DNA from: UBA3537 sp038138145
Lineage (GTDB): Bacteria > Bacteroidota > Bacteroidia > Flavobacteriales > Flavobacteriaceae
Length of the DNA: 64,000 bases
NCBI GenBank assembly: GCA_038138145.1
Contig: JAYQDD010000004.1
Span: 1 to 64,000, forward strand
Direction: 5' to 3'
Part shown: piece after piece, positions 33,091 through 42,417 of the stretch
Layout: each line of letters opens with the position of its first letter
How positions within the stretch are numbered: position 1 is the first letter of the stretch
Made by a program: the position numbers and the translations under genes
Notes under the pieces: generated by a model
The model's input: only the letters and a program-made list of their open reading frames with translations
Told to the model about the DNA's origin: nothing
The model's database searches: none

Positions 33091-34091
33091 TGCTACAGGG
33101 AATAGAATTTACAAATAAAGAATTACTGTGGTTGCTTTTGAGTGTACCTGCACTACTCCTATGGTACATCGCAAAATATAAAAAGCAAACTGCTGTTTTA
33201 GAAATTTCTAACGCCTCAGGGTTGGTGAAGGGCAATCGGTTTTGGGTGTTTTTAAAGCATGGCCTTTTTGCGCTTCGTGCATTGGCTTTAACGCTAATTA
33301 TTGTGGCAATGGCAAGACCTCAAACCGTTGATGTGTCCACTAAAACAAAAACAACACGCGGTATAGATATTGTGATGGCTATTGATGTTTCGGCAAGTAT
33401 GCTCGCCAAAGACTTAAAGCCCAATAGACTGGAAGCGCTAAAAAAAGTTGCCAGTAAATTCATCACACGAAGACCTAATGACCGCATTGGCTTGGTAGAA
33501 TATGCCGGTGAAAGCTACACAAGAACTCCTGTAACAAGCGACAAAGGTATAATACTAAAGTCTTTAAGCGAGATCAAATACAACACCATCATCACTGGCG
33601 GTACAGCCATTGGTATGGGGCTTGCAACTGCTGTAAACCGTATAAAAGAAAGTAAAGCAAAAAGCAAAATCATTATTCTGTTGACCGATGGTGTTAACAA
33701 TTCAGGTTTTATTGACCCGCAAACAGCAAGTGAACTTGCCGTAGAATACGGCATAAAAACATACACTATTGGTCTGGGGAGTAATGGTATGGCGCTTTCG
33801 CCTGTGGCGATTAACAATGGCGTGTTTCAGTATTCAAGAATTCAAGTCGAAATTGATGAAGAGCTTTTAAAAGAAATTGCTGATGCAACAGGTGGGAAGT
33901 ACTTTAGAGCAACCAACAATAAAAAGCTTGAAGAAATTTATGATGAAATTGACAAGCTTGAAAAAACAGAAATTGAAGAATTTAAATATTATAATTACGA
34001 AGAAAAATTCCGGCCATTAGTGTTACTTGCACTCGCTTTGCTAGTGCTCGAGTTTTTGCTTCGTCATACCCTTTTAAGAAGTTTTATATAG
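33090..34091 (+). CDS. batA: BatA: VWA-domain membrane protein
   Basis: A 333-residue protein with an N-terminal transmembrane pair (residues 9-24 and 55-72), a von Willebrand A domain with MIDAS motif AIDVSASML and metal-site Thr/Asp loop LTDGVNNSGF, and a C-terminal membrane helix (VLLALALLVLEFLL). This is the BatA arrangement, holding the VWA domain in the periplasm. It is coupled to the preceding gene by overlap and lies two bases before batB. Confidence 0.93.
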   Translation: MLQGIEFTNKELLWLLLSVPALLLWYIAKYKKQTAVLEISNASGLVKGNRFWVFLKHGLFALRALALTLIIVAMARPQTVDVSTKTKTTRGIDIVMAIDVSASMLAKDLKPNRLEALKKVASKFITRRPNDRIGLVEYAGESYTRTPVTSDKGIILKSLSEIKYNTIITGGTAIGMGLATAVNRIKESKAKSKIIILLTDGVNNSGFIDPQTASELAVEYGIKTYTIGLGSNGMALSPVAINNGVFQYSRIQVEIDEELLKEIADATGGKYFRATNNKKLEEIYDEIDKLEKTEIEEFKYYNYEEKFRPLVLLALALLVLEFLLRHTLLRSFI

Positions 34092-34093
34092 TT

Positions 34094-35131
34094 ATGTTTC
34101 AATTAGAAGAACGCATATGGTTTTGGCTTTTATTCGTGTTGCTTGGAATGTTCCTCCTATTTATTTGGACACAACTCTGGAAAAAAAGAACAAAACGTAA
34201 GTTTTCAGACTTAGGGTTATTGAATCGCCTTAGTCCAGATCAGTCTTTATTCAAATCCATTTTAAAATTCATCACGCTGTCTTTGGCTTTTTCTTGTTTG
34301 ATCGTCGCTTTGGTTAATCCAAAAATTGGGACGTCTTTAGAAACCGTAAAACGTGAAGGGGTAGATATTGTTTTCGCGATAGATGTGTCCAAAAGTATGC
34401 TGGCCGAAGACATTGCACCAAACCGCCTTGAAAAAGCAAAACAATTGACCACGCAAATCATCAACAACCTTGTCAGTGATCGTGTTGGTATTATTGCTTA
34501 TGCCGGAAAAGCCGTGCCACAACTGCCCATCACCACAGACTATGCTGCCGCCAAAATGTTCCTACAAAACATCAATACAGAAATGTTGTCATCACAAGGA
34601 ACGGCCATTGATGAAGCAATTCAATTGGCGCGGAGTTATTACAATGACGAAGAACAAACAAATCGTGTATTGGTGATTATTTCTGATGGAGAAGACCACA
34701 ACGACTTAAGTCTTGATGTAGCCGAAGCTGCAGCCGAAGAAGGAATAAAAATATTCACTATTGGCGTAGGCAGCGAAAAAGGAGGACCAATTCCACTGAA
34801 ACGCAACGGTATTGTTATGAGCTATAAAAAAGATCAAGATGGTGCAACGGTAATCACCAAAATGAACAAAAAAATTCTCGCTGAGGTCGCTGAGGAAGCA
34901 AATGGTACATATGTTGATGGTAAAAACACAAGCGACGTTACCGAAACAATAAGCGATATTTTGAACAAAATGGATAAAAAAGAGTTTGAAGCTAAAGAAT
35001 TTGCAGAGTTTGAAGATCAATTTCAGTGGTTTTTGGGGTTAGGTCTTTTCTTTTTAATTTTGGATGTTTTGTTTTTAGAACGAAAAACCTCGTGGCTCAA
35101 ACGCTTGAACTTATTTAATGAAAACCTATGA
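34094..35131 (+). CDS. batB: BatB: VWA-domain membrane protein
   Basis: A 345-residue paralogue of BatA with two N-terminal membrane segments, MIDAS motif AIDVSKSMLAEDI, the second metal loop IISDGEDHNDLS and a C-terminal transmembrane helix (FLGLGLFFLILDVLFL). Bat proteins were linked to aerotolerance in Bacteroides; in other bacteria the operon affects envelope integrity. The start of batC overlaps its stop by four bases. Confidence 0.93.
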   Translation: MFQLEERIWFWLLFVLLGMFLLFIWTQLWKKRTKRKFSDLGLLNRLSPDQSLFKSILKFITLSLAFSCLIVALVNPKIGTSLETVKREGVDIVFAIDVSKSMLAEDIAPNRLEKAKQLTTQIINNLVSDRVGIIAYAGKAVPQLPITTDYAAAKMFLQNINTEMLSSQGTAIDEAIQLARSYYNDEEQTNRVLVIISDGEDHNDLSLDVAEAAAEEGIKIFTIGVGSEKGGPIPLKRNGIVMSYKKDQDGATVITKMNKKILAEVAEEANGTYVDGKNTSDVTETISDILNKMDKKEFEAKEFAEFEDQFQWFLGLGLFFLILDVLFLERKTSWLKRLNLFNENL

Positions 35132-35967
35132 AAATAACCGCTTCAAATAATACACATTTTCTTTTTGGATTCAGCCCTGTTTTTTGGGGAATCTTTTTCG
35201 TGGTTATGGGCGCGTCTATCGCTTATGCACAACAAAAAGACGAAGTTCAAATTGCGTCAGATGCTTATGTATATGAAGGGAATGTTGTTTTAGAAAAAGA
35301 TTTCACTGAAGCGGAAAAATATTACCGGCGAGCAATATCAAAAAAAGCCACAAACGCAAAAAGTTCATACAATTTAGGAAATGCTTACTATACATCTAGA
35401 TTTTATGACGAAGCGCTTCTAAAACTCATTGAGGCCGCTGAGAACGGAGATAAAAAAGAAAAACATGCTGCATACCACAACATTGGAAACACCCTTATGC
35501 AGGGCAAAAAGTGTAAAGAAGCTGTAGAGGCCTACAAAAATGCGCTAAGAAACAACCCCGCCGACGACGAAACTCGATACAATCTTGCGCTTGCCAAGGA
35601 ATGCGCCAAAGAACAAGGCGGTGGTGGAAAAGACGATAAAGAAGACGAGAAGGAAAAAGACGAAGAGAATCAAGACCAAAAAGAAGACAGCGAAAAACAA
35701 CAAGACAAGGACGAACAAAACAAAGACGAAGGTGATAAAGACAAAAACCCTGATGACGACTCTGACCAAAAAGATGACAAAGGGAAACCAAAAGACGAAC
35801 AAGGAGATCAAAAAAATCCTAATCCAAAAAATCAACAAGGAAAATTGTCGCCCCAACAAGTCAAAAACCTTTTGGAAGCTATGAATAATGAAGAAAAAAA
35901 GGTTCAAGAAAAAATGAACGCGACCAAAACTAAAGGTGTGAAAATAAAAACGGATAAAGATTGGTAA
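35128..35967 (+). CDS. batC: BatC: TPR protein with low-complexity charged tail
   Basis: A 279-residue protein with a signal peptide ending at AYAQQ, then TPR repeats (about 55-155: AEKYYRRAISKKATNAKSSYNLGNAYY and the following copy). From residue 165 to 235 there is an almost pure Lys/Asp/Glu/Gln/Asn stretch, and a short conserved end follows (LSPQQVKNLLEAMNNEEKKVQEKM). The TPRs probably scaffold the Bat proteins in the periplasm. The charged region is low complexity at the DNA level and creates spurious hydrophobic frames on the other strand. Confidence 0.9.
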   Translation: MKITASNNTHFLFGFSPVFWGIFFVVMGASIAYAQQKDEVQIASDAYVYEGNVVLEKDFTEAEKYYRRAISKKATNAKSSYNLGNAYYTSRFYDEALLKLIEAAENGDKKEKHAAYHNIGNTLMQGKKCKEAVEAYKNALRNNPADDETRYNLALAKECAKEQGGGGKDDKEDEKEKDEENQDQKEDSEKQQDKDEQNKDEGDKDKNPDDDSDQKDDKGKPKDEQGDQKNPNPKNQQGKLSPQQVKNLLEAMNNEEKKVQEKMNATKTKGVKIKTDKDW

Positions 35968-35970
35968 ATC

Positions 35971-37728
35971 ATGAAATTTAAATTGTTTTTCTTTTTGATT
36001 TTTCTTTCAAGCTATGCGACAGCTCAAGTAACTTTTGAAGCAAAACCAAGCAAAACCAAGCTGGGTATCAATGAACGCTTACGCATTGACTTTACCATGA
36101 ATGAAGATGGTGATAATTTCACTCCGCCAAGTTTTGAAAACTTCAAAGTGGTCGGTGGGCCGAGTCAATCCATCAACAATTCTTGGATCAATGGTGTTCG
36201 CTCTTTTTCAAAGAGTTACAGTTATTTTTTATCCCCAACCAAAAGAGGAGAATTTACCATTGGTCAATCTCGTATCGAAATTAACGGAGAAACCTATAAA
36301 ACTTCCCCAATAAAAATCACTGTTACAGCAGCTGTTGATGTTCCAAAAGACCCTAACGACCCAAATTATATTGCCGCTGAAAGTATTCATTTGGTTGCAG
36401 AAGTTTCTAAAACAAACCCTTATTTGAACGAGCCTGTAAGTGTTGTTTATAAATTATATGTTGCCGAAAACACAGGTGTTAGAAATTGGACGGAGTTGGA
36501 CAGTCCTAGATATAATGATTTTTGGAGCCAAAACATTGAAGTAAAAGGATTAAAGGTTAAAGAAGGAAAATACAAAGGTGAGAACTACCGATATGTTGTT
36601 TTGAAAAAAACCGTTCTTTACCCTCAGAAAACAGGGAAATTAAGTATTGAACCGCTCACATTGGATGTGCTTGTCGAAGTCCCATCTAAGCGACGCGATG
36701 TATTTGGCCGATTGATGACCTCAACCGCCAACAGAACAGTAACTGCAGGAAAAAGAACAATCAATGTAAAACCGCTTCCCACAGAAGGAAAGCCCATAGA
36801 TTTTTCTGGAGCGGTAGGGCGTTTTGACTTCAATATAAAATCCAACAAAAATACACTAGCAGCAACAGAAGCGTTTGATGTAACCATAGAAGTTTCTGGA
36901 AAGGGAAATTTAAAATTGTTTGAACTCCCTAAACCAAACCTTCCAGGCGCCCTAGAAGTTTACGAGCCCGAACACTCCGAAAAAGTATCAACAAAACTTT
37001 CTGGAATGCAAGGACGTATTTCTGATCGATACACGGTTGTGCCAAATGCACAAGGCCAATACCCAATTCCAAGTGTTGCTTTTTCTTATTTTGATTTAAC
37101 CTCACAAACGTATAAAACATTAAACTCAAAAGAGTTAATCATTTCCGTTACTGGCGATTCTAAGCAAAATTTTGCGGGAACCACACAAAACGAAACACAA
37201 AAAACCAATGCCATATCTTTGCCGAAACAGTTTTCATCTTTTAAATCTGATAGCAGCTTAGCGCCCATCATTCAGCGTCCGTTCTACAATACCCCTTTAT
37301 TTTGGTGTTTGTTTCTTGGGCCTTTGGTGTTCATCCCAATTGTAGTAGTGGTTTCTAAAAAGCAAGATAAAAGAGCGTTAGACGTGGTGGGAAACAAGAT
37401 TAGAAAAGCCAATAAGCTTGCTCGAAAATACTTAGGGAGCGCTAAAAAAGCAATTGGACAAAAAGAGCAGTTTTATGTAGCTTTGGAACGTGCTTTACAT
37501 AATTATCTTAAATCAAAGCTAAAGATTGAAACAAGCGAACTTAGCAAAGAGAAAATAAATATTCTTTTGACAAAAAGAGGTGTAAATAGTCTACATATTG
37601 AGCAGTTTTTGCGTGTGCTTGAATCCTGTGAACTCGCGCGTTACACGCCGCTTGAAACAGCAGACATGGAGCGCGATTATAAAAAAGCTGCTGAGGCAAT
37701 CAACACATTAGACAAACAATTAAAGTGA
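35971..37728 (+). CDS. batD: BatD-family protein
   Basis: A 585-residue protein. A signal peptide ends at ATAQ and is followed by several beta-sandwich units; conserved BatD stretches include FKVVGGPSQSINNSWING and YKLYVAENTGVRNW. A transmembrane helix (about 436-454, FWCLFLGPLVFIPIVVVV) leads to a cytoplasmic helical domain. It has the normal BatD layout. It follows batC by three bases and precedes batE by one. Confidence 0.92.
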   Translation: MKFKLFFFLIFLSSYATAQVTFEAKPSKTKLGINERLRIDFTMNEDGDNFTPPSFENFKVVGGPSQSINNSWINGVRSFSKSYSYFLSPTKRGEFTIGQSRIEINGETYKTSPIKITVTAAVDVPKDPNDPNYIAAESIHLVAEVSKTNPYLNEPVSVVYKLYVAENTGVRNWTELDSPRYNDFWSQNIEVKGLKVKEGKYKGENYRYVVLKKTVLYPQKTGKLSIEPLTLDVLVEVPSKRRDVFGRLMTSTANRTVTAGKRTINVKPLPTEGKPIDFSGAVGRFDFNIKSNKNTLAATEAFDVTIEVSGKGNLKLFELPKPNLPGALEVYEPEHSEKVSTKLSGMQGRISDRYTVVPNAQGQYPIPSVAFSYFDLTSQTYKTLNSKELIISVTGDSKQNFAGTTQNETQKTNAISLPKQFSSFKSDSSLAPIIQRPFYNTPLFWCLFLGPLVFIPIVVVVSKKQDKRALDVVGNKIRKANKLARKYLGSAKKAIGQKEQFYVALERALHNYLKSKLKIETSELSKEKINILLTKRGVNSLHIEQFLRVLESCELARYTPLETADMERDYKKAAEAINTLDKQLK

Positions 37729-37729
37729 T

Positions 37730-38476
37730 ATGAAAAAACATATTCTTCTCTTTTGGCTGATTGGAATTCTGGGTTTTTCTCAGAATAATATTCGATTTGA
37801 CAAGGCCAATACGCTCTATAACAATGGGGAGTATGAAAGCGCAATTTCGGTTTATAAACAGATTTTAGATGATAGTTTACACTCTAGCGCATTATATTTC
37901 AATATGGCCAATTGCTATTACAAATTGAATAAAATTGCACCTAGTATATATCACTATGAAAAAGCGCTAAAACTTTCTCCTAAAGATCAAGACATTCAAA
38001 ACAACTTAAGTTTTGCAGAGCAAATGACCATAGATAAATTTGATGTTGTGCCAGAAATAGGTATAGCAAAACTGCTCAACAAAATTGCTCGTTCGTTTAG
38101 CGTTGATGGTTGGGCTGTCTTGTGTATTGCATTTATGTGCATGATCGTTTTGTGTTTTATTGCTTATTACCTCTTGCAAAACACAAAGAGTAAAAGAACT
38201 TTTTTTATTCTTGGTCTAGTTTTAATTTTAATTCTCATATCTGCTTTTATTTTGCTCAACAAAAAACAGGAATTAGACCGCAAACGCTTTGCTATTGTTT
38301 TTTCACAAGAGGTTTCAATAAAAAGCGAACCCAATCTAAGAAGCGAAACTGCCTTTATACTACATGAAGGGACAAAAGTTCAAATCGTTGAATTCTACAA
38401 AGACTCTTGGTCAAAAATTAAATTGATGGACGGTACGGTTGGCTGGATATCCACTAACGATTTTAAAGAGCTATAA
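37730..38476 (+). CDS. batE: BatE: TPR and SH3-like protein
   Basis: A 248-residue protein with a short signal (ending near GFSQ), TPR units (FDKANTLYNNGEYESAISVYKQ and the next repeat), two transmembrane helices (about 127-150 and 158-176), and a C-terminal bacterial SH3 domain (SIKSEPNLRSETAFILHEG, DGTVGWIS) that may bind cell wall. It is the last gene of the Bat operon; no hairpin terminator is obvious in the 89 bases after it. Confidence 0.9.
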   Translation: MKKHILLFWLIGILGFSQNNIRFDKANTLYNNGEYESAISVYKQILDDSLHSSALYFNMANCYYKLNKIAPSIYHYEKALKLSPKDQDIQNNLSFAEQMTIDKFDVVPEIGIAKLLNKIARSFSVDGWAVLCIAFMCMIVLCFIAYYLLQNTKSKRTFFILGLVLILILISAFILLNKKQELDRKRFAIVFSQEVSIKSEPNLRSETAFILHEGTKVQIVEFYKDSWSKIKLMDGTVGWISTNDFKEL

Positions 38477-38565
38477 TTTATACCGCCATGGATTTTTATT
38501 CATAATTTTTTTGATTTTATAAAATACTTCTTATTTTTATTTTTTAGATCCCAAATCACTAAAAA

Positions 38566-40409
38566 ATGAACAACCTTTTCTCTCACATAAAAGGTGATGC
38601 TTTTGGAGGCATCACTGCTGGAATTGTCGCACTCCCTTTGGCACTTGCCTTTGGTGTTTCTTCTGGACTTGGCCCAAGTGCTGGTCTTTATGGCGCCATT
38701 TTTATTAGTTTCTTCGCTGCTCTTTTTGCGGAACAAATACACAGATTTCTGGTCCAACAGCGCCAATGACAGCAGTAAGTATGGTCATTATTGCAGGAAT
38801 TGTAGCAGCAAATGATGGCGATATCAATAAAGCTTTACCCTCTATTTTAATGGTATTTTTATTGGCTGGGGTAATGCAAATTGGACTCGGTTTCTTAGGT
38901 CTTGGAAAATACATAAAATACATGCCATATCCTGTAGTTTCTGGCTTCATGACTGCTATTGGGGTCATCATTCTTTTGACTCAAATACTTCCTTCCCTTG
39001 GGTATAACCCAAAAGAAGATTTAGAATATGTCAATCAATTTAAGCCACAGGCCGAAGAAATAATTCTTCAAAACATCCTTAAAGATGAAGCAGGAGAAGG
39101 GATTCTTGTACTGGAAGATTTTAAGGAAACAATTAATCGTGCCAACAAAATTACAGAAGCTGATATCCTAAGAGAATCCAAAACATTAGCCGCCAAAGAA
39201 GCCTCTGGGACTATTGGTGCTTTAAAAGTCATGCCTAGAGCTTTGAACAACATTAACTGGTTAGAACTTCTTTTGTCTCTTGGGACCATCATCATCATAT
39301 ATGGCTTCAAACGCATCACAAATGCTGTTCCCAGTACTCTTGTGGCACTTGTTGTAATGTCTAGCTTAGCCATTGCATTGGGGTTAGACTACAAGCCTAT
39401 CGAGCAAATTCCAGAAGGATTGCCTGTTCCTCAACTGGAAATGTTTTCTAATTTTAATTTGGGTAGCATAAGCCCATATGTATTAACAGCGCTTACATTG
39501 GCTCTTTTGGAGGCAATCGATTCATTGCTAACAAGTGTTGTGGCCGACAACATGACAAAAACAAAACACAAACCCAATAAGGAGCTTGTGGGGCAAGGAA
39601 TAGGAAACAGTATTGCCGCAATTTTTGGTGGTATACTAGGCGCTGGAGCAACCATACGAACTGTTGTGAATATCAACTCGGGAGGAAAAACAAGATTGTC
39701 GGGAATGATTGCTGGCGTTTTACTGTTGTTTATTCTTTTAGCATTGGGACCAATTGCCTCAAAAATTCCTGCGGCCGTACTCTCGGGCATACTTATTACT
39801 TTTGGTATTGGCGTTATGGATTACAAAGGCCTAAAAGCGATTTCAGTATTGCCAAAAGACATCGCTTTGGGGCGGATAAAATTAAGCTCAGAAGTCCTTA
39901 TTATGTTTACCGTTTTGTTGTTGTCCACCTTTTGGGATTTGATTTTTGCAGTCGGTATAGGCCTTCTCATTTCATGTTTGATGTTTATGAAGCTTATTGG
40001 TGACCTTACTGCAGAGCGTTCCGAACTTGAACCATTGAAAGAAGAAGCGTGGCCCGACGAAAAAGGATTCCCCAAAGATTTGAAAGATGAAGTCTTTATC
40101 AAACACATTAAGGGTCCTTTGTTTTTTGGGTCAACTGCAGAATTTCAACAACTCTACAAACAAATCCCTGAAACAGCAAAAACTGTGGTTATTCGCTTAA
40201 GTAGAATGCAATACATGGATCAATCGGGTTTGTATGTCATGGAGGACACTCTTCAAGATTTAAAAACAAAAGGGGTCAATGTGGTTTTTGTTGGACTTTT
40301 AAAGCAGCCTAGATATATGATGGAGCGCATCGAGATTATTCCTAATTTCATTCCTGAAGAACAAATATACGGTACATTTAAAGCCTATTTAAGATCTGTT
40401 TCCGTATGA
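38566..40409 (+). pseudogene. SulP-family anion transporter interrupted by a one-base frameshift
   Basis: The frame starting at ATG 38566 encodes a normal SulP N-terminus (GDAFGGITAGIVALPLALAF) but ends at 38769 after an out-of-frame tail. Reading shifts near 38726-38735 (CTTTTTGCGGAAC): in the other frame the expected FxGTNTQISGPTAPM continues directly into the second frame, which runs to 40409. The 1844-base span plus one base is exactly divisible by three (614 residues). The C-terminus has a STAS domain (VVIRLSRMQYMDQSGLYVMED). The cause is a one-base deletion or a sequencing error. The family carries bicarbonate, sulfate or chloride. Confidence 0.88.
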
Positions 40410-40411
40410 TT

Positions 40412-40939
40412 TTACTCGCCTTCTGAATCGTTAAGTTCTGGAAAATCTAATGTTTGATTTTCGTCAATAAATTGGGGTAAAATCATTGGAGCCAGTGCGC
40501 CCACCGGTTCATAAAGCACAGAAGATTCTAATTCGTCGTTGGAAACTAAAGAAAGTGTTGAATTGATCCGTTCAAAAACTAACAGCAAAACAGAGAGAAT
40601 TAGCGCTATTTTAAGACCCCCAAAAAGAGCACCCAAAAGCTTATTAATGACACCCAAAGCGGCAAAATTTGCAAGCTTAGTTAACGCCTTTCCTGCAAGA
40701 GAAATTGCAAGAACAATGACCACAAATGTTATAGCAAATGATGTTATGCTCATTGTTTTTTCAGACCAATCGACATAATTTGAAAGAAATTCTGAAGCGT
40801 AATTGCTGAAATGTACTGCACCATAAACACCCAGCATCAAGGCCAAGAGCGAAGCAACTTCCACAAAAAGCCCCTTAAAAAATCCTATTATCACACCATA
40901 AATAATCAAGGCGCCCAGAACAATGTCAATGACCGACAT
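40412..40939 (-). CDS. CvpA-family membrane protein
   Basis: A 175-residue protein with four hydrophobic helices (residues 5-20, 28-45, 64-85, 101-122) and the conserved early GVIIGFFKGLFVEVASLLALMLG pattern of CvpA/colicin V production proteins, given here in parts: GFFKGLF and ASLLALMLGVYGA. CvpA affects envelope homeostasis in other bacteria. The acidic C-terminus is typical. It converges on the SulP gene with a two-base gap. Confidence 0.88.
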   Translation of the reverse strand: MSVIDIVLGALIIYGVIIGFFKGLFVEVASLLALMLGVYGAVHFSNYASEFLSNYVDWSEKTMSITSFAITFVVIVLAISLAGKALTKLANFAALGVINKLLGALFGGLKIALILSVLLLVFERINSTLSLVSNDELESSVLYEPVGALAPMILPQFIDENQTLDFPELNDSEGE

Positions 40940-41002
40940 AAAAATAATTTGAATTAATATTTCTTAAATGAAAAATTAGACTCTAAATTTACAAAATAAA
41001 TT

Positions 41003-41359
41003 ATGGCAAGAGACGAAGAATTAAAAAAACGCTGGAATACCATTGTGGAGAAACTCTCTTTACGCTTTGCTGACGGAGCGCCTTTGGATCTTGACGGCAT
41101 CATCTATCTTATTGGCGTACAAGAACTTGGCCAACTGCATAGGGCATTCAAAAAGGATGAAAAAGTAAATTTGATGCACATTGCCATTTGCCGCCTTCTT
41201 GTTCCTTATGGGTATTACGATTTAGATTATGTTGATGAAGAGGGCTGGCCACACTACAAAATAAAAGCGCAATTGCCCCATTTAAAAGCTGGAGAACAGA
41301 GTGTATTAATGAAAGAGGCGATTGTAAACTATTTTCTTGAACAGAAGTTTATTAACTAA
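41003..41359 (+). CDS. Conserved hypothetical protein upstream of pheS
   Basis: A 118-residue soluble protein starting MARDEELKKRWNTIVEKLS, with helical N-terminus and the motifs FADGAPLDLDGIIYLIGVQELG and LVPYGYYDLDYVDEEGWPHY. I recognise it only as a flavobacterial-type conserved protein without function. It lies 32 bases before pheS on the same strand and is probably cotranscribed with it. Confidence 0.65.
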   Translation: MARDEELKKRWNTIVEKLSLRFADGAPLDLDGIIYLIGVQELGQLHRAFKKDEKVNLMHIAICRLLVPYGYYDLDYVDEEGWPHYKIKAQLPHLKAGEQSVLMKEAIVNYFLEQKFIN

Positions 41360-41391
41360 GATTTCTTAAATTTGGCTTTTATTTTTAGACC

Positions 41392-42411
41392 ATGATTGAC
41401 CGTATTCAACATTTAATTGACGAGGCAAAAAGTTTTACAACAGATTCACTCTCTGAACTTGAAGCTTTTCGTATCAAATTTTTAGGAAAAAAAGGCCTGT
41501 TGAATGATTTATTTGCTGACTTTAAAACAGTCCCTAATGAACAAAAAAAAGCATACGGTCAAGCTATAAACACACTAAAATCAACCGCTCAAGAGAAGGT
41601 AAACGCCCTAAAAGCCGCTTTAGAAACTAATTCGGTTCAAAACTCTAGCATTGGTGATTTGACACGCCCTGGCGACCCAATTCTAGTTGGTGGACGGCAC
41701 CCTATATCTTTGGTGAAAAATCAAATTATTGATATCTTTTCTCGCATTGGTTTCAACGTCAGTGAAGGCCCAGAGATTGAAGACGATTGGCACAATTTTA
41801 CAGCGTTAAATTTACCAGAACACCATCCAGCAAGAGATATGCAAGACACCTTTTTTGTGCAAACCAATCCTGATATTTTGTTGCGTACACACACAAGTTC
41901 TGTTCAAGTACGTTACATGGAAAATAACAAGCCTCCTATCCGTACCATCTCACCTGGTAGAGTATACCGCAACGAAGCGATTTCTGCGCGATCACACTGC
42001 TTTTTTCATCAAGTTGAAGGACTTTATATCGACAAAAATGTGAGCTTTGCCGACCTAAAACAAACCCTTCAATATTTTACAACTGAGCTTTTTGGTAAGT
42101 CCAAAATTCGTCTTAGACCATCTTATTTTCCTTTCACTGAGCCAAGCGCTGAAGTGGATGTATACTGGGGTTTAGAAACAGAAACCGATTACAAAATGAC
42201 AAAAGGCACAGGGTGGTTAGAAATTATGGGCTGTGGAATGGTCGATCCCAATGTTCTTGAAAACTGTGGTATAGATTCAAAAGAATATTCTGGTTTTGCT
42301 TTTGGAATGGGTATCGATCGCATTGCACTACTGCTGCACCAAATAAATGACATTCGGCTTTTGAGTGAAAACGACATTCGTTTCTTAGAACAATTCAAAA
42401 GCTCTTTTTAG
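41392..42411 (+). CDS. pheS: Phenylalanine-tRNA ligase, alpha subunit
   Basis: A 339-residue class II synthetase subunit. The N-terminal coiled coil is followed by the catalytic core with motif 2 (RTISPGRVYRNEAISARSH), FHQVEGL, and motif 3 (GFAFGMGIDRIALLL). It charges tRNA-Phe as an alpha2-beta2 complex; pheT is not in this window, so the subunit genes are separate. Ends six bases from convergent gpsA. Confidence 0.96.
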   Translation: MIDRIQHLIDEAKSFTTDSLSELEAFRIKFLGKKGLLNDLFADFKTVPNEQKKAYGQAINTLKSTAQEKVNALKAALETNSVQNSSIGDLTRPGDPILVGGRHPISLVKNQIIDIFSRIGFNVSEGPEIEDDWHNFTALNLPEHHPARDMQDTFFVQTNPDILLRTHTSSVQVRYMENNKPPIRTISPGRVYRNEAISARSHCFFHQVEGLYIDKNVSFADLKQTLQYFTTELFGKSKIRLRPSYFPFTEPSAEVDVYWGLETETDYKMTKGTGWLEIMGCGMVDPNVLENCGIDSKEYSGFAFGMGIDRIALLLHQINDIRLLSENDIRFLEQFKSSF

Positions 42412-42417
42412 GTCGGT

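Noticed and set aside
35545..35907. A minus-strand frame that looks like a very hydrophobic membrane protein
   Set aside because: It is the reverse complement of the Lys/Asp/Glu-rich linker of BatC, which automatically yields Phe, Leu and Val codons.
38726..38740. Programmed -1 ribosomal frameshifting in the SulP gene
   Set aside because: The site does not fit the X-XXY-YYZ slippery pattern, and SulP genes are normally uninterrupted, so mutation or sequencing error is simpler.
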